Below are positions 42,194-51,308 of a stretch of DNA of 64,000 nt, in pieces. This DNA comes from Flavobacterium geliluteum (GTDB lineage: Bacteria; Bacteroidota; Bacteroidia; Flavobacteriales; Flavobacteriaceae): the NCBI RefSeq assembly GCF_017948595.1, contig NZ_JAGFBV010000020.1:1-64000 (forward strand). The letters are read 5' to 3'. The notes under the pieces are model-generated. The model did no database searches, was not told the origin of the DNA, and saw only the letters and a program-made list of their open reading frames with translations. Made by a program: the position numbers and the translations under genes. Position 1 is the stretch's first letter, and each line of letters opens with the position of its first letter.

Positions 42194-42433
42194 TTGCAAA
42201 CTACTATCCACTCCCTAAAAAAAGGCGAAAAAGCCATTATCAAAGATTTTGATATCGATTTGATTCCGCTAAAGTTACTAGAAATGGGTTGTTTGCCGGG
42301 CAGCTTGGTCGAATTGCTTCAGATCGCTCCTTTTGGAGATCCTTTGTATCTGGACATTAATGGCTCACATGTTGCCATTCGTGTAGAAACTGCTCGCGAA
42401 ATTGAAGTTGAACTTATCAAAACCATTCTGTAA
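42194..42433 (+). CDS. feoA: ferrous iron transport protein A
   Basis: 79-residue SH3-like cytosolic protein that assists FeoB. Start is TTG; an in-frame stop 9 bp upstream leaves no earlier ATG. Stop and feoB start overlap as TAATG. Confidence 0.9.
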   Translation: MQTTIHSLKKGEKAIIKDFDIDLIPLKLLEMGCLPGSLVELLQIAPFGDPLYLDINGSHVAIRVETAREIEVELIKTIL

Positions 42434-44532
42434 TGAGCATTCAAAATATTAATGTTGCCCTTATCGGAAATCCCAATACCGGAAAAACCTCTGTTTTCAA
42501 TCAGCTTACAGGTCTGAATCAGCAAGTGGGGAATTATCCGGGCATCACGGTAGAAAAAAAAATAGGCTTTTGCAAATTTCCTCACAATATCAAAGCCAAC
42601 ATACTTGATTTACCGGGAACATACAGTTTGAATGCCAGTTCGATGGACGAAAGTGTCGTGATTGAACTTTTGCTCAACAAAAATGATAAATTATATCCCG
42701 ATGTAGCAGTAGTCGTAACAGATGTTGAAAATCTAAAACGAAATTTACTGATTTACACGCAGATAAAAGACCTCGAAATTCCAACGATATTAGTCATTAA
42801 CATGTCTGATCGTATGAAAAGCAAAGGAATCACCCTCGATATTCCTTATCTCGAAGAACATCTTAAAACGAAAATTGCGTTAGTCAGTTCCAGAAAAGGT
42901 TTAGGAATTGAAGAACTAAAAAACCTTATTATTTCGTACAGGACTCTCCCGAATGAAGCTTGCCTCGACATGTCCAGCATTGATAAAGCTTACTTTAAAA
43001 ATCTAAAGGAAGCTTTTCCCAACCAATTGTTGTACAAATTATGGCTGGTAATTACGCAGGATGTCAATTTTTCTAATCTTGATCGAAATGAACTCAGAAG
43101 CACTTTTACCAAATCACATTCGGAGTTAAAGCGTTTACAGCAAAAAGAAACCATCAAAAGATATCAATTTATCAATGAGGTTTTAAAAGGAGGCTTACAA
43201 GTAGATGCCTCAATGGCAAATGATGTACGAGCCAAACTAGACCGTGTTTTAACGCATAAAGTTTGGGGTTACGTGATTTTCTTTGCGATTTTATTTATTA
43301 TTTTTCAATCTATATTTTCTTGGTCAACCATCCCAATGGACTTTATTGACAGCACATTTGCTTCTTTGAGCAGCTGGGTTGGGGCGGAATTGCCAAGCGG
43401 TATTTTAACCGATTTACTTTCGCAAGGAATAATTCCGGGAATTGGCGGAATTTTGATCTTCATTCCACAAATTGCCTTTTTATTTCTCTTTATTTCGATA
43501 TTGGAAGAAAGCGGTTATATGAGTCGTGTGGTCTTTTTAATGGACAAAATCATGCGCAAATTTGGTCTTTCGGGTAAAAGTGTTGTGCCTTTAATTTCGG
43601 GAACTGCCTGTGCTATCCCGGCCATTATGGCGACCCGAAACATCGAAAACTGGAAAGAGCGTCTGATTACTATTCTGGTAACTCCTTTTACAACTTGTTC
43701 TGCTAGATTACCCGTTTACGCCATCATCATCGCTTTGGTAATTCCGAATGAACGTATTTTTGGGATTTTAAACATGCAGGGATTGTCGCTAATGTTATTG
43801 TATTTACTGGGTTTTACCGCCGCTATATTGTCTGCTTATATTTTAAACAAAATATTAAAACTGGACAGCAAAACCTATTTTGTGGTCGAAATGCCTAGTT
43901 ATAAATTACCCCTTTTTAAAAATGTAGCCATCAATGTCGTCGAAAAAACAAAAGCTTTTGTGATGGGTGCTGGTAAAATTATCCTTGCGATATCTGTTAT
44001 TTTATGGTTTTTGGCCTCTTATGGTCCCGGAAGAGATTTTAACGAAGCCGAAAAAATTGTAAAAGAAAGAAACAGCTACAAGCCATTGACCGAAATAGAA
44101 TTTGAAAACGCTGTTGCATCTCAAAAAATAGAAAACTCTTATATCGGAATCATGGGTAAAGCCATCGAACCGGCAATTTCACCTTTAGGGTACGATTGGA
44201 AAATCGGGATTGCGATTATCAGTTCGTTTGCCGCACGAGAAGTTTTTGTAGGTACACTAGCCACGATTTACAGTGTTGGAAACAGTGATAACGAAGCCAC
44301 GATAAAAAGCAAAATGCAGGAAGAAATCAATCCGGAAACGGGGCACAAAATTTTCAATTTTGCTTCGGGAATATCGTTATTATTATTTTATGCCTTTGCC
44401 TTACAGTGTGCGAGTACACTTGCCATCACCAAAAAAGAAACCAATTCGTGGAAATGGCCTGCCATGCAACTCGTTTTTATGAGCGGTCTCGCCTATTTTG
44501 TAGCATTATTTGCTTATCAAATTCTAAAATAA
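42433..44532 (+). CDS. feoB: ferrous iron transporter B
   Basis: 699 residues. N-terminal G domain with GNPNTGKTS (P-loop, 12-20), DLPGTYSL and NMSD (G4), a linker, then a membrane core with two Gate regions and conserved SGTACAIPAIMATR. Imports Fe(II). Start overlaps feoA by 1 bp. Confidence 0.96.
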   Translation: MSIQNINVALIGNPNTGKTSVFNQLTGLNQQVGNYPGITVEKKIGFCKFPHNIKANILDLPGTYSLNASSMDESVVIELLLNKNDKLYPDVAVVVTDVENLKRNLLIYTQIKDLEIPTILVINMSDRMKSKGITLDIPYLEEHLKTKIALVSSRKGLGIEELKNLIISYRTLPNEACLDMSSIDKAYFKNLKEAFPNQLLYKLWLVITQDVNFSNLDRNELRSTFTKSHSELKRLQQKETIKRYQFINEVLKGGLQVDASMANDVRAKLDRVLTHKVWGYVIFFAILFIIFQSIFSWSTIPMDFIDSTFASLSSWVGAELPSGILTDLLSQGIIPGIGGILIFIPQIAFLFLFISILEESGYMSRVVFLMDKIMRKFGLSGKSVVPLISGTACAIPAIMATRNIENWKERLITILVTPFTTCSARLPVYAIIIALVIPNERIFGILNMQGLSLMLLYLLGFTAAILSAYILNKILKLDSKTYFVVEMPSYKLPLFKNVAINVVEKTKAFVMGAGKIILAISVILWFLASYGPGRDFNEAEKIVKERNSYKPLTEIEFENAVASQKIENSYIGIMGKAIEPAISPLGYDWKIGIAIISSFAAREVFVGTLATIYSVGNSDNEATIKSKMQEEINPETGHKIFNFASGISLLLFYAFALQCASTLAITKKETNSWKWPAMQLVFMSGLAYFVALFAYQILK

Positions 44533-44538
44533 ATCACG

Positions 44539-44661
44539 ATGGTCCAAGAAATTATAGCCTTTATCATCTTAGGATTTGCCATTGCTTTCCTGATCAAAAA
44601 GTTTTTTTTCAAATCTAAAAAGAAAAAAGATTGCGGTGACGGCAATTGTGGATGTAGTTAG
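44539..44661 (+). CDS. FeoB-associated Cys-rich membrane protein
   Basis: 40 residues: one membrane helix (about 5-20), a basic stretch (KSKKKK), and a Cys-rich tail DCGDGNCGCS. Small proteins of this kind commonly follow feoB. It starts 6 bp after the feoB stop. Its shortness may leave it unannotated. Confidence 0.85.
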   Translation: MVQEIIAFIILGFAIAFLIKKFFFKSKKKKDCGDGNCGCS

Positions 44662-44669
44662 GTTGAAGT

Positions 44670-44709
44670 AGCTAAGGCTCTAAGATACTAAGTTACTGAG
44701 TGATTAAGA
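44670..44709 (+). repeat. 8-bp-period array, nnCTRAGn family (copy D)
   Basis: Five octamers in register: AGCTAAGG, CTCTAAGA, TACTAAGT, TACTGAGT, GATTAAGA. Single-orientation copy 8 bp past the small feo-linked gene. Confidence 0.7.
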
Positions 44710-44811
44710 TTTTAGCTAAAAACTGAATTTACTAAATAACCCGATTTTTTTGAACATAATTTTTGAATCCGATTGAGAAATCTTGATGCTTGTCGATTAA
44801 CTTAAAAGATG

Positions 44812-45465
44812 TTACTTCACTCCTTCCCATTCTGCGTAAAACTGAGCTAGAAATGATTCCATAAAACGATGTCTTTCTGCCGCAATTTGCTTTCCAGTAT
44901 CGGTATTCATTTTGTCTTTTAGAAGTAAAAGCTTTTCGTAAAAATGATTAACAGTGGGCGCGTTATTGTTCTTGTATTCTTCCTTTGTCATGGTGCTGAT
45001 TGGCGCAATTTCGGGATCGTACAAGCTTCTGTTTTTAAATCCTCCATAGTTGAACGCTCTCGCTACTCCAATTGCTCCTATCGCATCTAAACGATCCGCA
45101 TCCTGAACGATATCCAATTCGACAGAAGAAAACTTTTTTTGAAAATTTCCGCCTTTAAAAGAGATGTTTTCAATAATATTTACAACATGTTCCGTAATGG
45201 TTTCAGAAACGTTTTCAGATTCTAAAAACAAACGAGCCGTTTTGGGTCCGATCGTTTCATCGCCACCATGAAATTTACTGTCTGCAACATCATGAAGCAA
45301 GGCTCCTAATTGTACCACAAGCAAATCGCACTCGGTATCACGGGCAATCAAAAGCGAATTTTTATACACTCTTTCGATATGAAACCAGTCGTGACCACCT
45401 TCGGCATCGTTGAGTTTTTCTTTTACAAAAGCTATCGTTTTATTGATCAATTTTTCGTTATCCAT
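44812..45465 (-). CDS. HD-domain hydrolase
   Basis: 217 residues. HD metal motif in LLHDVADSKFHGGD (ligands His, Asp) and a first His in GGHDWFHIERVYKN; a later D-x in VQDADRLDAIGA. Phosphohydrolase of the YedJ-like group, substrate unknown. ATG 45465 is used; a longer start at 45501 adds 12 unconserved residues. Confidence 0.88.
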   Translation of the reverse strand: MDNEKLINKTIAFVKEKLNDAEGGHDWFHIERVYKNSLLIARDTECDLLVVQLGALLHDVADSKFHGGDETIGPKTARLFLESENVSETITEHVVNIIENISFKGGNFQKKFSSVELDIVQDADRLDAIGAIGVARAFNYGGFKNRSLYDPEIAPISTMTKEEYKNNNAPTVNHFYEKLLLLKDKMNTDTGKQIAAERHRFMESFLAQFYAEWEGVK

Positions 45466-45566
45466 AATTATTTTATACTGTTTGATTTTATAAAAAAACA
45501 AACATAATTTGCCGTTTAATCAGATTTACAACTTTTATTAAGGATAAGATTGCAACCCCATTTTAT

Positions 45567-45613
45567 TAAAAAATGTTGATTATCAAAGCTTTAAAAACTC
45601 TAATAATCAACAT
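45567..45613 (-). terminator. terminator after the acyl-ACP desaturase gene
   Basis: 11-bp perfect inverted repeat (45573-45583 with 45603-45613, ATGTTGATTAT) with a T-run on the minus strand, about 60 bp past the stop codon. Confidence 0.7.
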
Positions 45614-45670
45614 GTATTTGGTAATTTAGACAAAACACAACAAAGTTGCATTTTACGTAAAATCTAAAAT

Positions 45671-46663
45671 TTACAATCTTGCTGGTTCCACCCATTTAAA
45701 GATATGAGACTCTTGCGGGATCACCAATCTTTCTGAAATTCTCGCCATACGAGCAGGCAACTTCATCAAATAATCACGAGCCTTTTCTGCTTCATCAGTC
45801 AAATTTGAAATTTTATCAATCTCCCATTTATCCATTAATTTTTGCATGATATCTACATAATCTGATGCTGTGTAAACGCCGATACGTTGTGCTGAATCCG
45901 AAAATTGTTCGAAAGCAGAACTTATCTTTTGACCCGATTCTCTTAAAAAATGTGCTGGCATAACGATTTTCTGTTTCATCATGTATTGAAAAGCCAACAT
46001 CATTTCGCTAGGATCAACAGCAAATATACGCGTAACAAATTCGCTATAAGCGTGATGATGACGCATCTCGTCACCCGCAATCATTTTGCACATTTTAGAC
46101 AATTTGTTGTCGCCAAATTTCTTGGCAATCTGCGCTACTCTGTTGTGAGAAACATAGGTTGCCAACTCCTGAAAACTAGTGTAAACAAAGTTTTTATATG
46201 GGTCTCTTCCTGTTCCAATATCAAAACCATCATTAATCAGGTGCTGCGTTGTCATTTCGATTTCACGCATGTTCACTCGGCCAGACAAATACAAGTATTT
46301 ATTTAGCAAATCGCCGTGACGGTTTTCTTCACCGGTCCATTGACGAATCCATTTAGACCATCCATTTCCACCATTTTCTATCTGATCAATTCCTTCTACA
46401 TCCATTAGCCATGATTCGTACGTTGGCAAAGCTTCCTCAGTGATGGTGTCACCAACAAGCGTTACCCAAAAATCATAAGGCAAATCTTTTGCAATCTCAC
46501 GTAATTCTTTTACCTCCTCAAAAAAGTTTTCTCCTTGAGAATTAGGCAAAAAATCTGTGGGCTGCCAAATTTTTTCAACCGGAATTAAATACTGTTCTAC
46601 GAAGCTGTCAACGTTTTTTTCTAAAAACTGCATCACTTCTAATCTAATGTTTTGTATAGACAT
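45671..46663 (-). CDS. acyl-ACP desaturase (ferritin-like)
   Basis: 330 residues. Soluble di-iron fold: EENRH (112-116) and DEMRHHH (198-204) supply the iron ligands. Introduces a double bond into acyl chains bound to acyl carrier protein. It lies 53 bp after plsC in the same direction, which links it to phospholipid synthesis. Confidence 0.92.
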   Translation of the reverse strand: MSIQNIRLEVMQFLEKNVDSFVEQYLIPVEKIWQPTDFLPNSQGENFFEEVKELREIAKDLPYDFWVTLVGDTITEEALPTYESWLMDVEGIDQIENGGNGWSKWIRQWTGEENRHGDLLNKYLYLSGRVNMREIEMTTQHLINDGFDIGTGRDPYKNFVYTSFQELATYVSHNRVAQIAKKFGDNKLSKMCKMIAGDEMRHHHAYSEFVTRIFAVDPSEMMLAFQYMMKQKIVMPAHFLRESGQKISSAFEQFSDSAQRIGVYTASDYVDIMQKLMDKWEIDKISNLTDEAEKARDYLMKLPARMARISERLVIPQESHIFKWVEPARL

Positions 46664-46716
46664 TACTTATTTTACATTTGGGACTTAAACTTAAAATTAT
46701 TCTTGAAAATTTAAAT

Positions 46717-47457
46717 CTATTTATACTCGTTTACTTCTTCTACAATTGCTTTCTCTGTCATTGCCATCAACTCTGCAAAGTCATGGTCTTTTACTGCTAA
46801 CGCTTTGTGGACTGTAAAGGTAAGGCGATTTCCTAAACCAACAGGAAAAAAACCATACTTTACCATTTTCCATGAATTGTTGATACTCACCGGAACTACA
46901 TACGCAGAAGGCGCATATTTGCATAAGATTTTTAAGCCACTTTGGGCAAATTCTTTTGGTTTTCCGGTTTTGCTTCTTGTGCCTTCAGGAAAAATCACAG
47001 CCGCACGTTGGTGCTTTTCGATATATTCAGACAAACCTTTGATCACCGGAATGGCTTGTTTTGGGTCTTTTCGATCAATAAGAACTGATCCACCATGTCG
47101 CAAGTTGTATGACACACTCGGGATACCCGTTCCTAGTTCTTTCTTACTTACAAATTTACAATGAAAACGTCTAAAGTACCAAATCATAGCCACAATATCG
47201 TACATACTTTGGTGATTAGAGACAAAAATTATTGGAACTCCTACGGGAATTGTCTCTCTGTTTTTTATTTTGTACGTGGTTCCTACCAAATTTGTACAAC
47301 GTAAAAGGAAAAAATTTAAATAATCCACACTTACTTTATGAGCCTGATAGCCAAAAACATTCAGACATATCCATTGTATTGGGTGAAAAATAGCCAAACA
47401 AAAGCCAAAACACAAATAGTAAATAACGGAAATAGGGTAAGAAATTATTTTTTGCAT
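46717..47457 (-). CDS. plsC: 1-acyl-sn-glycerol-3-phosphate acyltransferase
   Basis: 246 residues. Acyltransferase motifs NHQSMYD (81-87), and FPEGTRS (156-162), plus two hydrophobic N-terminal segments. Makes phosphatidic acid. ATG 47457 is used; an in-frame ATG at 47487 would cover the -7 element. Confidence 0.9.
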   Translation of the reverse strand: MQKIISYPISVIYYLCFGFCLAIFHPIQWICLNVFGYQAHKVSVDYLNFFLLRCTNLVGTTYKIKNRETIPVGVPIIFVSNHQSMYDIVAMIWYFRRFHCKFVSKKELGTGIPSVSYNLRHGGSVLIDRKDPKQAIPVIKGLSEYIEKHQRAAVIFPEGTRSKTGKPKEFAQSGLKILCKYAPSAYVVPVSINNSWKMVKYGFFPVGLGNRLTFTVHKALAVKDHDFAELMAMTEKAIVEEVNEYK

Positions 47458-47475
47458 GCTTAAAAAATTATTGCC

Positions 47476-47552
47476 CAAAAGTAACAAATAAATTTTTTAA
47501 GGTCATTAAAATTAAAAACAATAACGGTTTTGGTGGTTTAATTGTACCTTTG
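47476..47552. promoter_or_regulatory. divergent promoters plsC / rnpA
   Basis: Minus strand TACTTTTG (47476-47483) for plsC; plus strand TACCTTTG (47545-47552) for rnpA. Both are exact -7 matches; -33 boxes are weak. The rnpA element lies over an alternative TTG start at 47550. Confidence 0.5.
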
Positions 47553-47585
47553 CCTACTAAAACTGGTATTATTTTCCTGAATTTA

Positions 47586-47990
47586 ATGAATTTTACTTAC
47601 CCGAAAAACGAGAAACTAAAAAGCAAAACTACAATTGGATTACTATTTTCTGAAGGAAAATCGGTTTCTAAATATCCGTTGCGTTTGGTGTATCGCGCTG
47701 GTGAAGCAAATGCTGACGAGAAAATCAAGATTGGTGTCTCGGTCTCAAAAAAATATTTTAAAAAAGCGGTTGATCGTAATTATTTCAAACGTGTCCTGCG
47801 GGAAACCTATCGCCTGAACAAACATTTGCTTTGGGATAATGTTCAGGAACCTTATTCTATCATGTTTTTTTACCAAACTAAAGACAGATTATCTTACCAG
47901 GAAATCAATACCAAAACCGTTCAGTTGTTTGAAAAATTTTTGCTTCAGGTAAATAAAACTTCTGCATCAGAATCAGAGACGGAAGTATAA
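47586..47990 (+). CDS. rnpA: ribonuclease P protein component
   Basis: 134 residues. Protein subunit of RNase P, which matures tRNA 5' ends. The basic RNA-binding helix RNYFKR is at 64-69 (VDRNYFKRVLRETYRLNK). ATG 47586 is chosen over TTG 47550 because the -7 element covers the latter. It is not next to rpmH here. Confidence 0.93.
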   Translation: MNFTYPKNEKLKSKTTIGLLFSEGKSVSKYPLRLVYRAGEANADEKIKIGVSVSKKYFKKAVDRNYFKRVLRETYRLNKHLLWDNVQEPYSIMFFYQTKDRLSYQEINTKTVQLFEKFLLQVNKTSASESETEV

Positions 47991-48107
47991 TTTCAATCTA
48001 TATTCAACAGATTTCGATCTTTAGGCTAATATTCATTTGGACGAATTATCGTTATTACTGATTTATTCCTATTTTAGTGTTTTTATAATTAAACAGACTT
48101 CTTCACA

Positions 48108-49745
48108 ATGGCTCTAATTTTCAAAAGAAAAATCATAATTCCTGCTGTCGCTGCCGCATTTTTATTTATTGGAACCAGTTTCAAAGACGATTTTTTTGAG
48201 ATTGCGAAGCAAATCGAAATCTTTACAACGTTATTCAAAGCCGTCAATACCAACTATGTTGATGACACCAATCCCGGCGAATTGATGGACAAGTCTATCA
48301 AAAGTATGTTGGCAAGTTTAGATCCGTATACGGTTTATTTTAATGAACAAGATGTGGTCAATTTCAAAATCAACAATACGGGCGAATATACCGGAATTGG
48401 TGCCTTAATCACCCGAAAAAAAGACCGTTTGCTGGTAAGAGAACCGTATAAAAACTTTCCTGCCGACAAAGCGGGGTTAAAAGCAGGTGACGAAATTATT
48501 CAAATTGGCGATGTTTTGATTGCCGATTTTAAAGACGATGCTTCTCAATTGCTAAAAGGTGCCAAAAATACAAAATTTACTATTAGATACCTCCGTCAGG
48601 GAAAAACGTATACAACAGACATCGTTCTGGATGAAGTCGAAATTAAATCGGTTCCTTTTTTTGGTAAAATCGATGAGAAGACGGGTTATATCGTTCTGGC
48701 TCACTTTAGCAGAAAAGCCTCTAATGAAGTAAAAGACGCGCTTGAGAAACTAAAAGCAGATGGTGCCAAACAAATTGTGCTCGATTTAAGAGGAAATCCG
48801 GGCGGTTTGCTTAATGAAGCGGTTGATATCTGCAATTTGTTTGTTCCGAAAAACGAAGTAATCGTAACTACAAAATCCCGAATCGAAAAACACAATAACA
48901 CGTATAAAACCAACAAAGAGCCAGTTGATACCGAAATTCCTTTGGCTATTATCGTTAACGGAAGAAGTGCTTCGGCCTCTGAAATTGTTTCAGGTGCTTT
49001 ACAGGATTTAGACCGCGCCGTAATTCTGGGAAGCAGAAGTTTTGGTAAAGGTTTGGTACAACGTACGGTAGAACTTACTTACGGAACTCAGCTAAAAGTA
49101 ACTATCTCACGCTATTACACGCCATCGGGACGATGCATTCAGGCATTGGATTATGCGCATAAAGACAAAAATGGTGTCGCTCAAAAAACAGATGCTAAAA
49201 ACTTTAATGCCTTTAAAACCAGAAAAGGAAGAACCGTTTATGACGGGGGTGGCGTTTTGCCAGACATCGAATTGGATGAAACCAAGGTGAGCCCGATTAC
49301 GAATGCTTTGAACAGAAATGATGGAATCTTTGATTATGCTACTTCTTATTATTACAAAAATCCAAATTTAGGCGACAAAATTCCGACGATTACAGATGCT
49401 GATTATGCCAGTTTTAAACAATATTTGAAAACCAACAAAATCACTTTTGATACCGAAACCGAAGTTGCTTTGAAGAACACTTTAGCTACAGCTAAAAAAG
49501 AAAACATAGACGAAGCGATTCAGGCAGAATACCAGCAACTACTGACTGCACTTGAAAAAAGCGAAACAACGTTACTGGACAGAAATCAAAAGGAAATTAA
49601 AAACCTGATTCAGGAAGAACTCATCAAAAGATATCAATATCAAGAGGGATTGTATCAATTTTACATCAAAAACAACTCTGAAATTAAGAAAGCGGTAAGT
49701 GTTTTAAACAATCAGGCTGAGTACAAAACGATATTGAAAATGTAA
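48108..49745 (+). CDS. S41-family C-terminal processing protease
   Basis: 545 residues with an N-terminal membrane segment. PDZ domain (about 90-170), then the protease core with catalytic Ser289 (GRSASASEI) and Lys314 (SFGKGLVQ). A C-terminal helical extension from about 430. Periplasmic tail-specific protease. It follows rnpA by 118 bp. Confidence 0.93.
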   Translation: MALIFKRKIIIPAVAAAFLFIGTSFKDDFFEIAKQIEIFTTLFKAVNTNYVDDTNPGELMDKSIKSMLASLDPYTVYFNEQDVVNFKINNTGEYTGIGALITRKKDRLLVREPYKNFPADKAGLKAGDEIIQIGDVLIADFKDDASQLLKGAKNTKFTIRYLRQGKTYTTDIVLDEVEIKSVPFFGKIDEKTGYIVLAHFSRKASNEVKDALEKLKADGAKQIVLDLRGNPGGLLNEAVDICNLFVPKNEVIVTTKSRIEKHNNTYKTNKEPVDTEIPLAIIVNGRSASASEIVSGALQDLDRAVILGSRSFGKGLVQRTVELTYGTQLKVTISRYYTPSGRCIQALDYAHKDKNGVAQKTDAKNFNAFKTRKGRTVYDGGGVLPDIELDETKVSPITNALNRNDGIFDYATSYYYKNPNLGDKIPTITDADYASFKQYLKTNKITFDTETEVALKNTLATAKKENIDEAIQAEYQQLLTALEKSETTLLDRNQKEIKNLIQEELIKRYQYQEGLYQFYIKNNSEIKKAVSVLNNQAEYKTILKM

Positions 49746-49760
49746 TCACATCAAACCCAA

Positions 49761-49795
49761 AAAAAGCTACAACCTAAAAAATTGTAGCTTTTTTT
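49761..49795. terminator. bidirectional terminator, S41 protease / ElaA
   Basis: 12-bp stem (49761-49772 with 49782-49793, AAAAAGCTACAA) with T-runs on both strands between convergent genes. Confidence 0.85.
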
Positions 49796-49814
49796 ATGCC
49801 TTTCAACAAAAGAC

Positions 49815-50261
49815 CTATTCCCGAATCATTTCGATATGCGGAATATCATCTTCCAGATACATTTCACTGGATTGCACAAAACCGTGGCTTTCGTAAAACT
49901 TCTTTAAGTACAGCTGTGCACCAATTGTAATTTTGTCTTTATCAAAATGCGTTTTGATTCCGCCAATTGCTTCGCGCATTAAATCGTGTCCCCATTTTTT
50001 TTCACGATATTCAGCATGCACAACAACACGGCCAATAGAAGCATTATCAAAACTAATTCCTGCGTCAAACAAACGTGCATAGGCCACTATTTTATCATCA
50101 TATTCGCCAATGAGGTGTAATGCTTGCTTGTCTTTCCCGTCAAGGTCCAAATAAACGCAATTTTGTTCGACTACAAAGATCTCACTGCGCACTTTGAGCA
50201 AATCGTATAACTCATGAGCAGTTAATGCCTCAAAAGGCTTTATTTTCCATTTTAACTCCAT
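49815..50261 (-). CDS. ElaA-type GNAT acetyltransferase
   Basis: 148 residues with the ElaA N-terminus (HELYDLLKVRSEIFVVEQNCVYLDLDGKD) and GNAT core (IGRVVVHAEYREKKWGHDLMREAI). Substrate unknown. Follows the DUF4837 gene on the minus strand with a 25-bp gap. Confidence 0.9.
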   Translation of the reverse strand: MELKWKIKPFEALTAHELYDLLKVRSEIFVVEQNCVYLDLDGKDKQALHLIGEYDDKIVAYARLFDAGISFDNASIGRVVVHAEYREKKWGHDLMREAIGGIKTHFDKDKITIGAQLYLKKFYESHGFVQSSEMYLEDDIPHIEMIRE

Positions 50262-50286
50262 TCTGTTTCTATTATATTCTTTAAAA

Positions 50287-51261
50287 TTATCTTTTCATCA
50301 CTTTTACCGATTTTATTATGGCCTCTAATTCCAACATTAAATCCCGTTCCTGATTGGATGGAGAATAACAAAAGCCTTCAATCACAAGGATTCTATTATA
50401 ACTTTCATCAATAATTGCGTAATTGATAAAAGGCCCCGTCATAAAATCGTTTCTAAGTTCCCAAGTACCTTTGGTCTCAAATGTTTTTTTCCCGTTTAAT
50501 GAAGTAACCGAAAAATAAGGCGCATAGGCTTCGCCTGTGATCATCTGCGTATTGGGTTCGCGGCCTTTGATGTATCGGCCAACAGAATCACGCATTCTAA
50601 CAATATTTCCGACGATATCTGTACCACGAGTAATTCTCGATTTAGGAATTTGATAAATCAGTAAACTGGTGTTACCGCTAATGATTTCTTTTTTAAGCCA
50701 AATAAAATTCTTTTTGTGCAACATGTATTCGTAACCTGTCGGGATTTGCAAATCGACATGAAACTTATTTTTGATAATGGTGGGGTTCAAAAGTGATTTA
50801 CTGTTGTCTTTCTGAATTTTCTGAATTTCTGTATGACGAATTGCCTTGATAATTTGCGGGCCATTCATCTCGATACTGCAAATAATATCTTCTATCGATT
50901 TGCCGTAAATTCGGAATGTATTTCGGGGCAGTGACTTGGTATTGGTTTTTACCTCAAACTTATCGATTCCGGCTTTTTTTACCACAATAATGCTTCGGCT
51001 ATCGGTTACAAAACCTTCCAGCAAACGCGCGGGATATTGATTGATGGTAAACAAAGGTTCTTCTTGGGTAAGTCCCCAGACTGGTGATGCAAATTTATTT
51101 CTGATGCTGTCACCCACTTCGCCATACCACAACTGATCATCAATAATCACCGATATGGTATTGGTTTTGCCTTCTTTAACAGGCTGATCGCTGTCATGTT
51201 TCTGAAAACACGCAACGAACAAACACGAAAGTAATAAGCATAAAAAATGGGTTTTATTCAT
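50287..51261 (-). CDS. DUF4837-family lipoprotein
   Basis: 324 residues; lipoprotein signal with FVAC (Cys18). The sequence fits DUF4837, a Bacteroidota family without known function. Follows the LysM transglycosylase by about 47 bp in the same direction. Confidence 0.85.
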   Translation of the reverse strand: MNKTHFLCLLLSCLFVACFQKHDSDQPVKEGKTNTISVIIDDQLWYGEVGDSIRNKFASPVWGLTQEEPLFTINQYPARLLEGFVTDSRSIIVVKKAGIDKFEVKTNTKSLPRNTFRIYGKSIEDIICSIEMNGPQIIKAIRHTEIQKIQKDNSKSLLNPTIIKNKFHVDLQIPTGYEYMLHKKNFIWLKKEIISGNTSLLIYQIPKSRITRGTDIVGNIVRMRDSVGRYIKGREPNTQMITGEAYAPYFSVTSLNGKKTFETKGTWELRNDFMTGPFINYAIIDESYNRILVIEGFCYSPSNQERDLMLELEAIIKSVKVMKR

Positions 51262-51308
51262 TTTTATAATTTTATGAAATAAAACCCAAATTTAAGTAAG
51301 ATTTTTAA

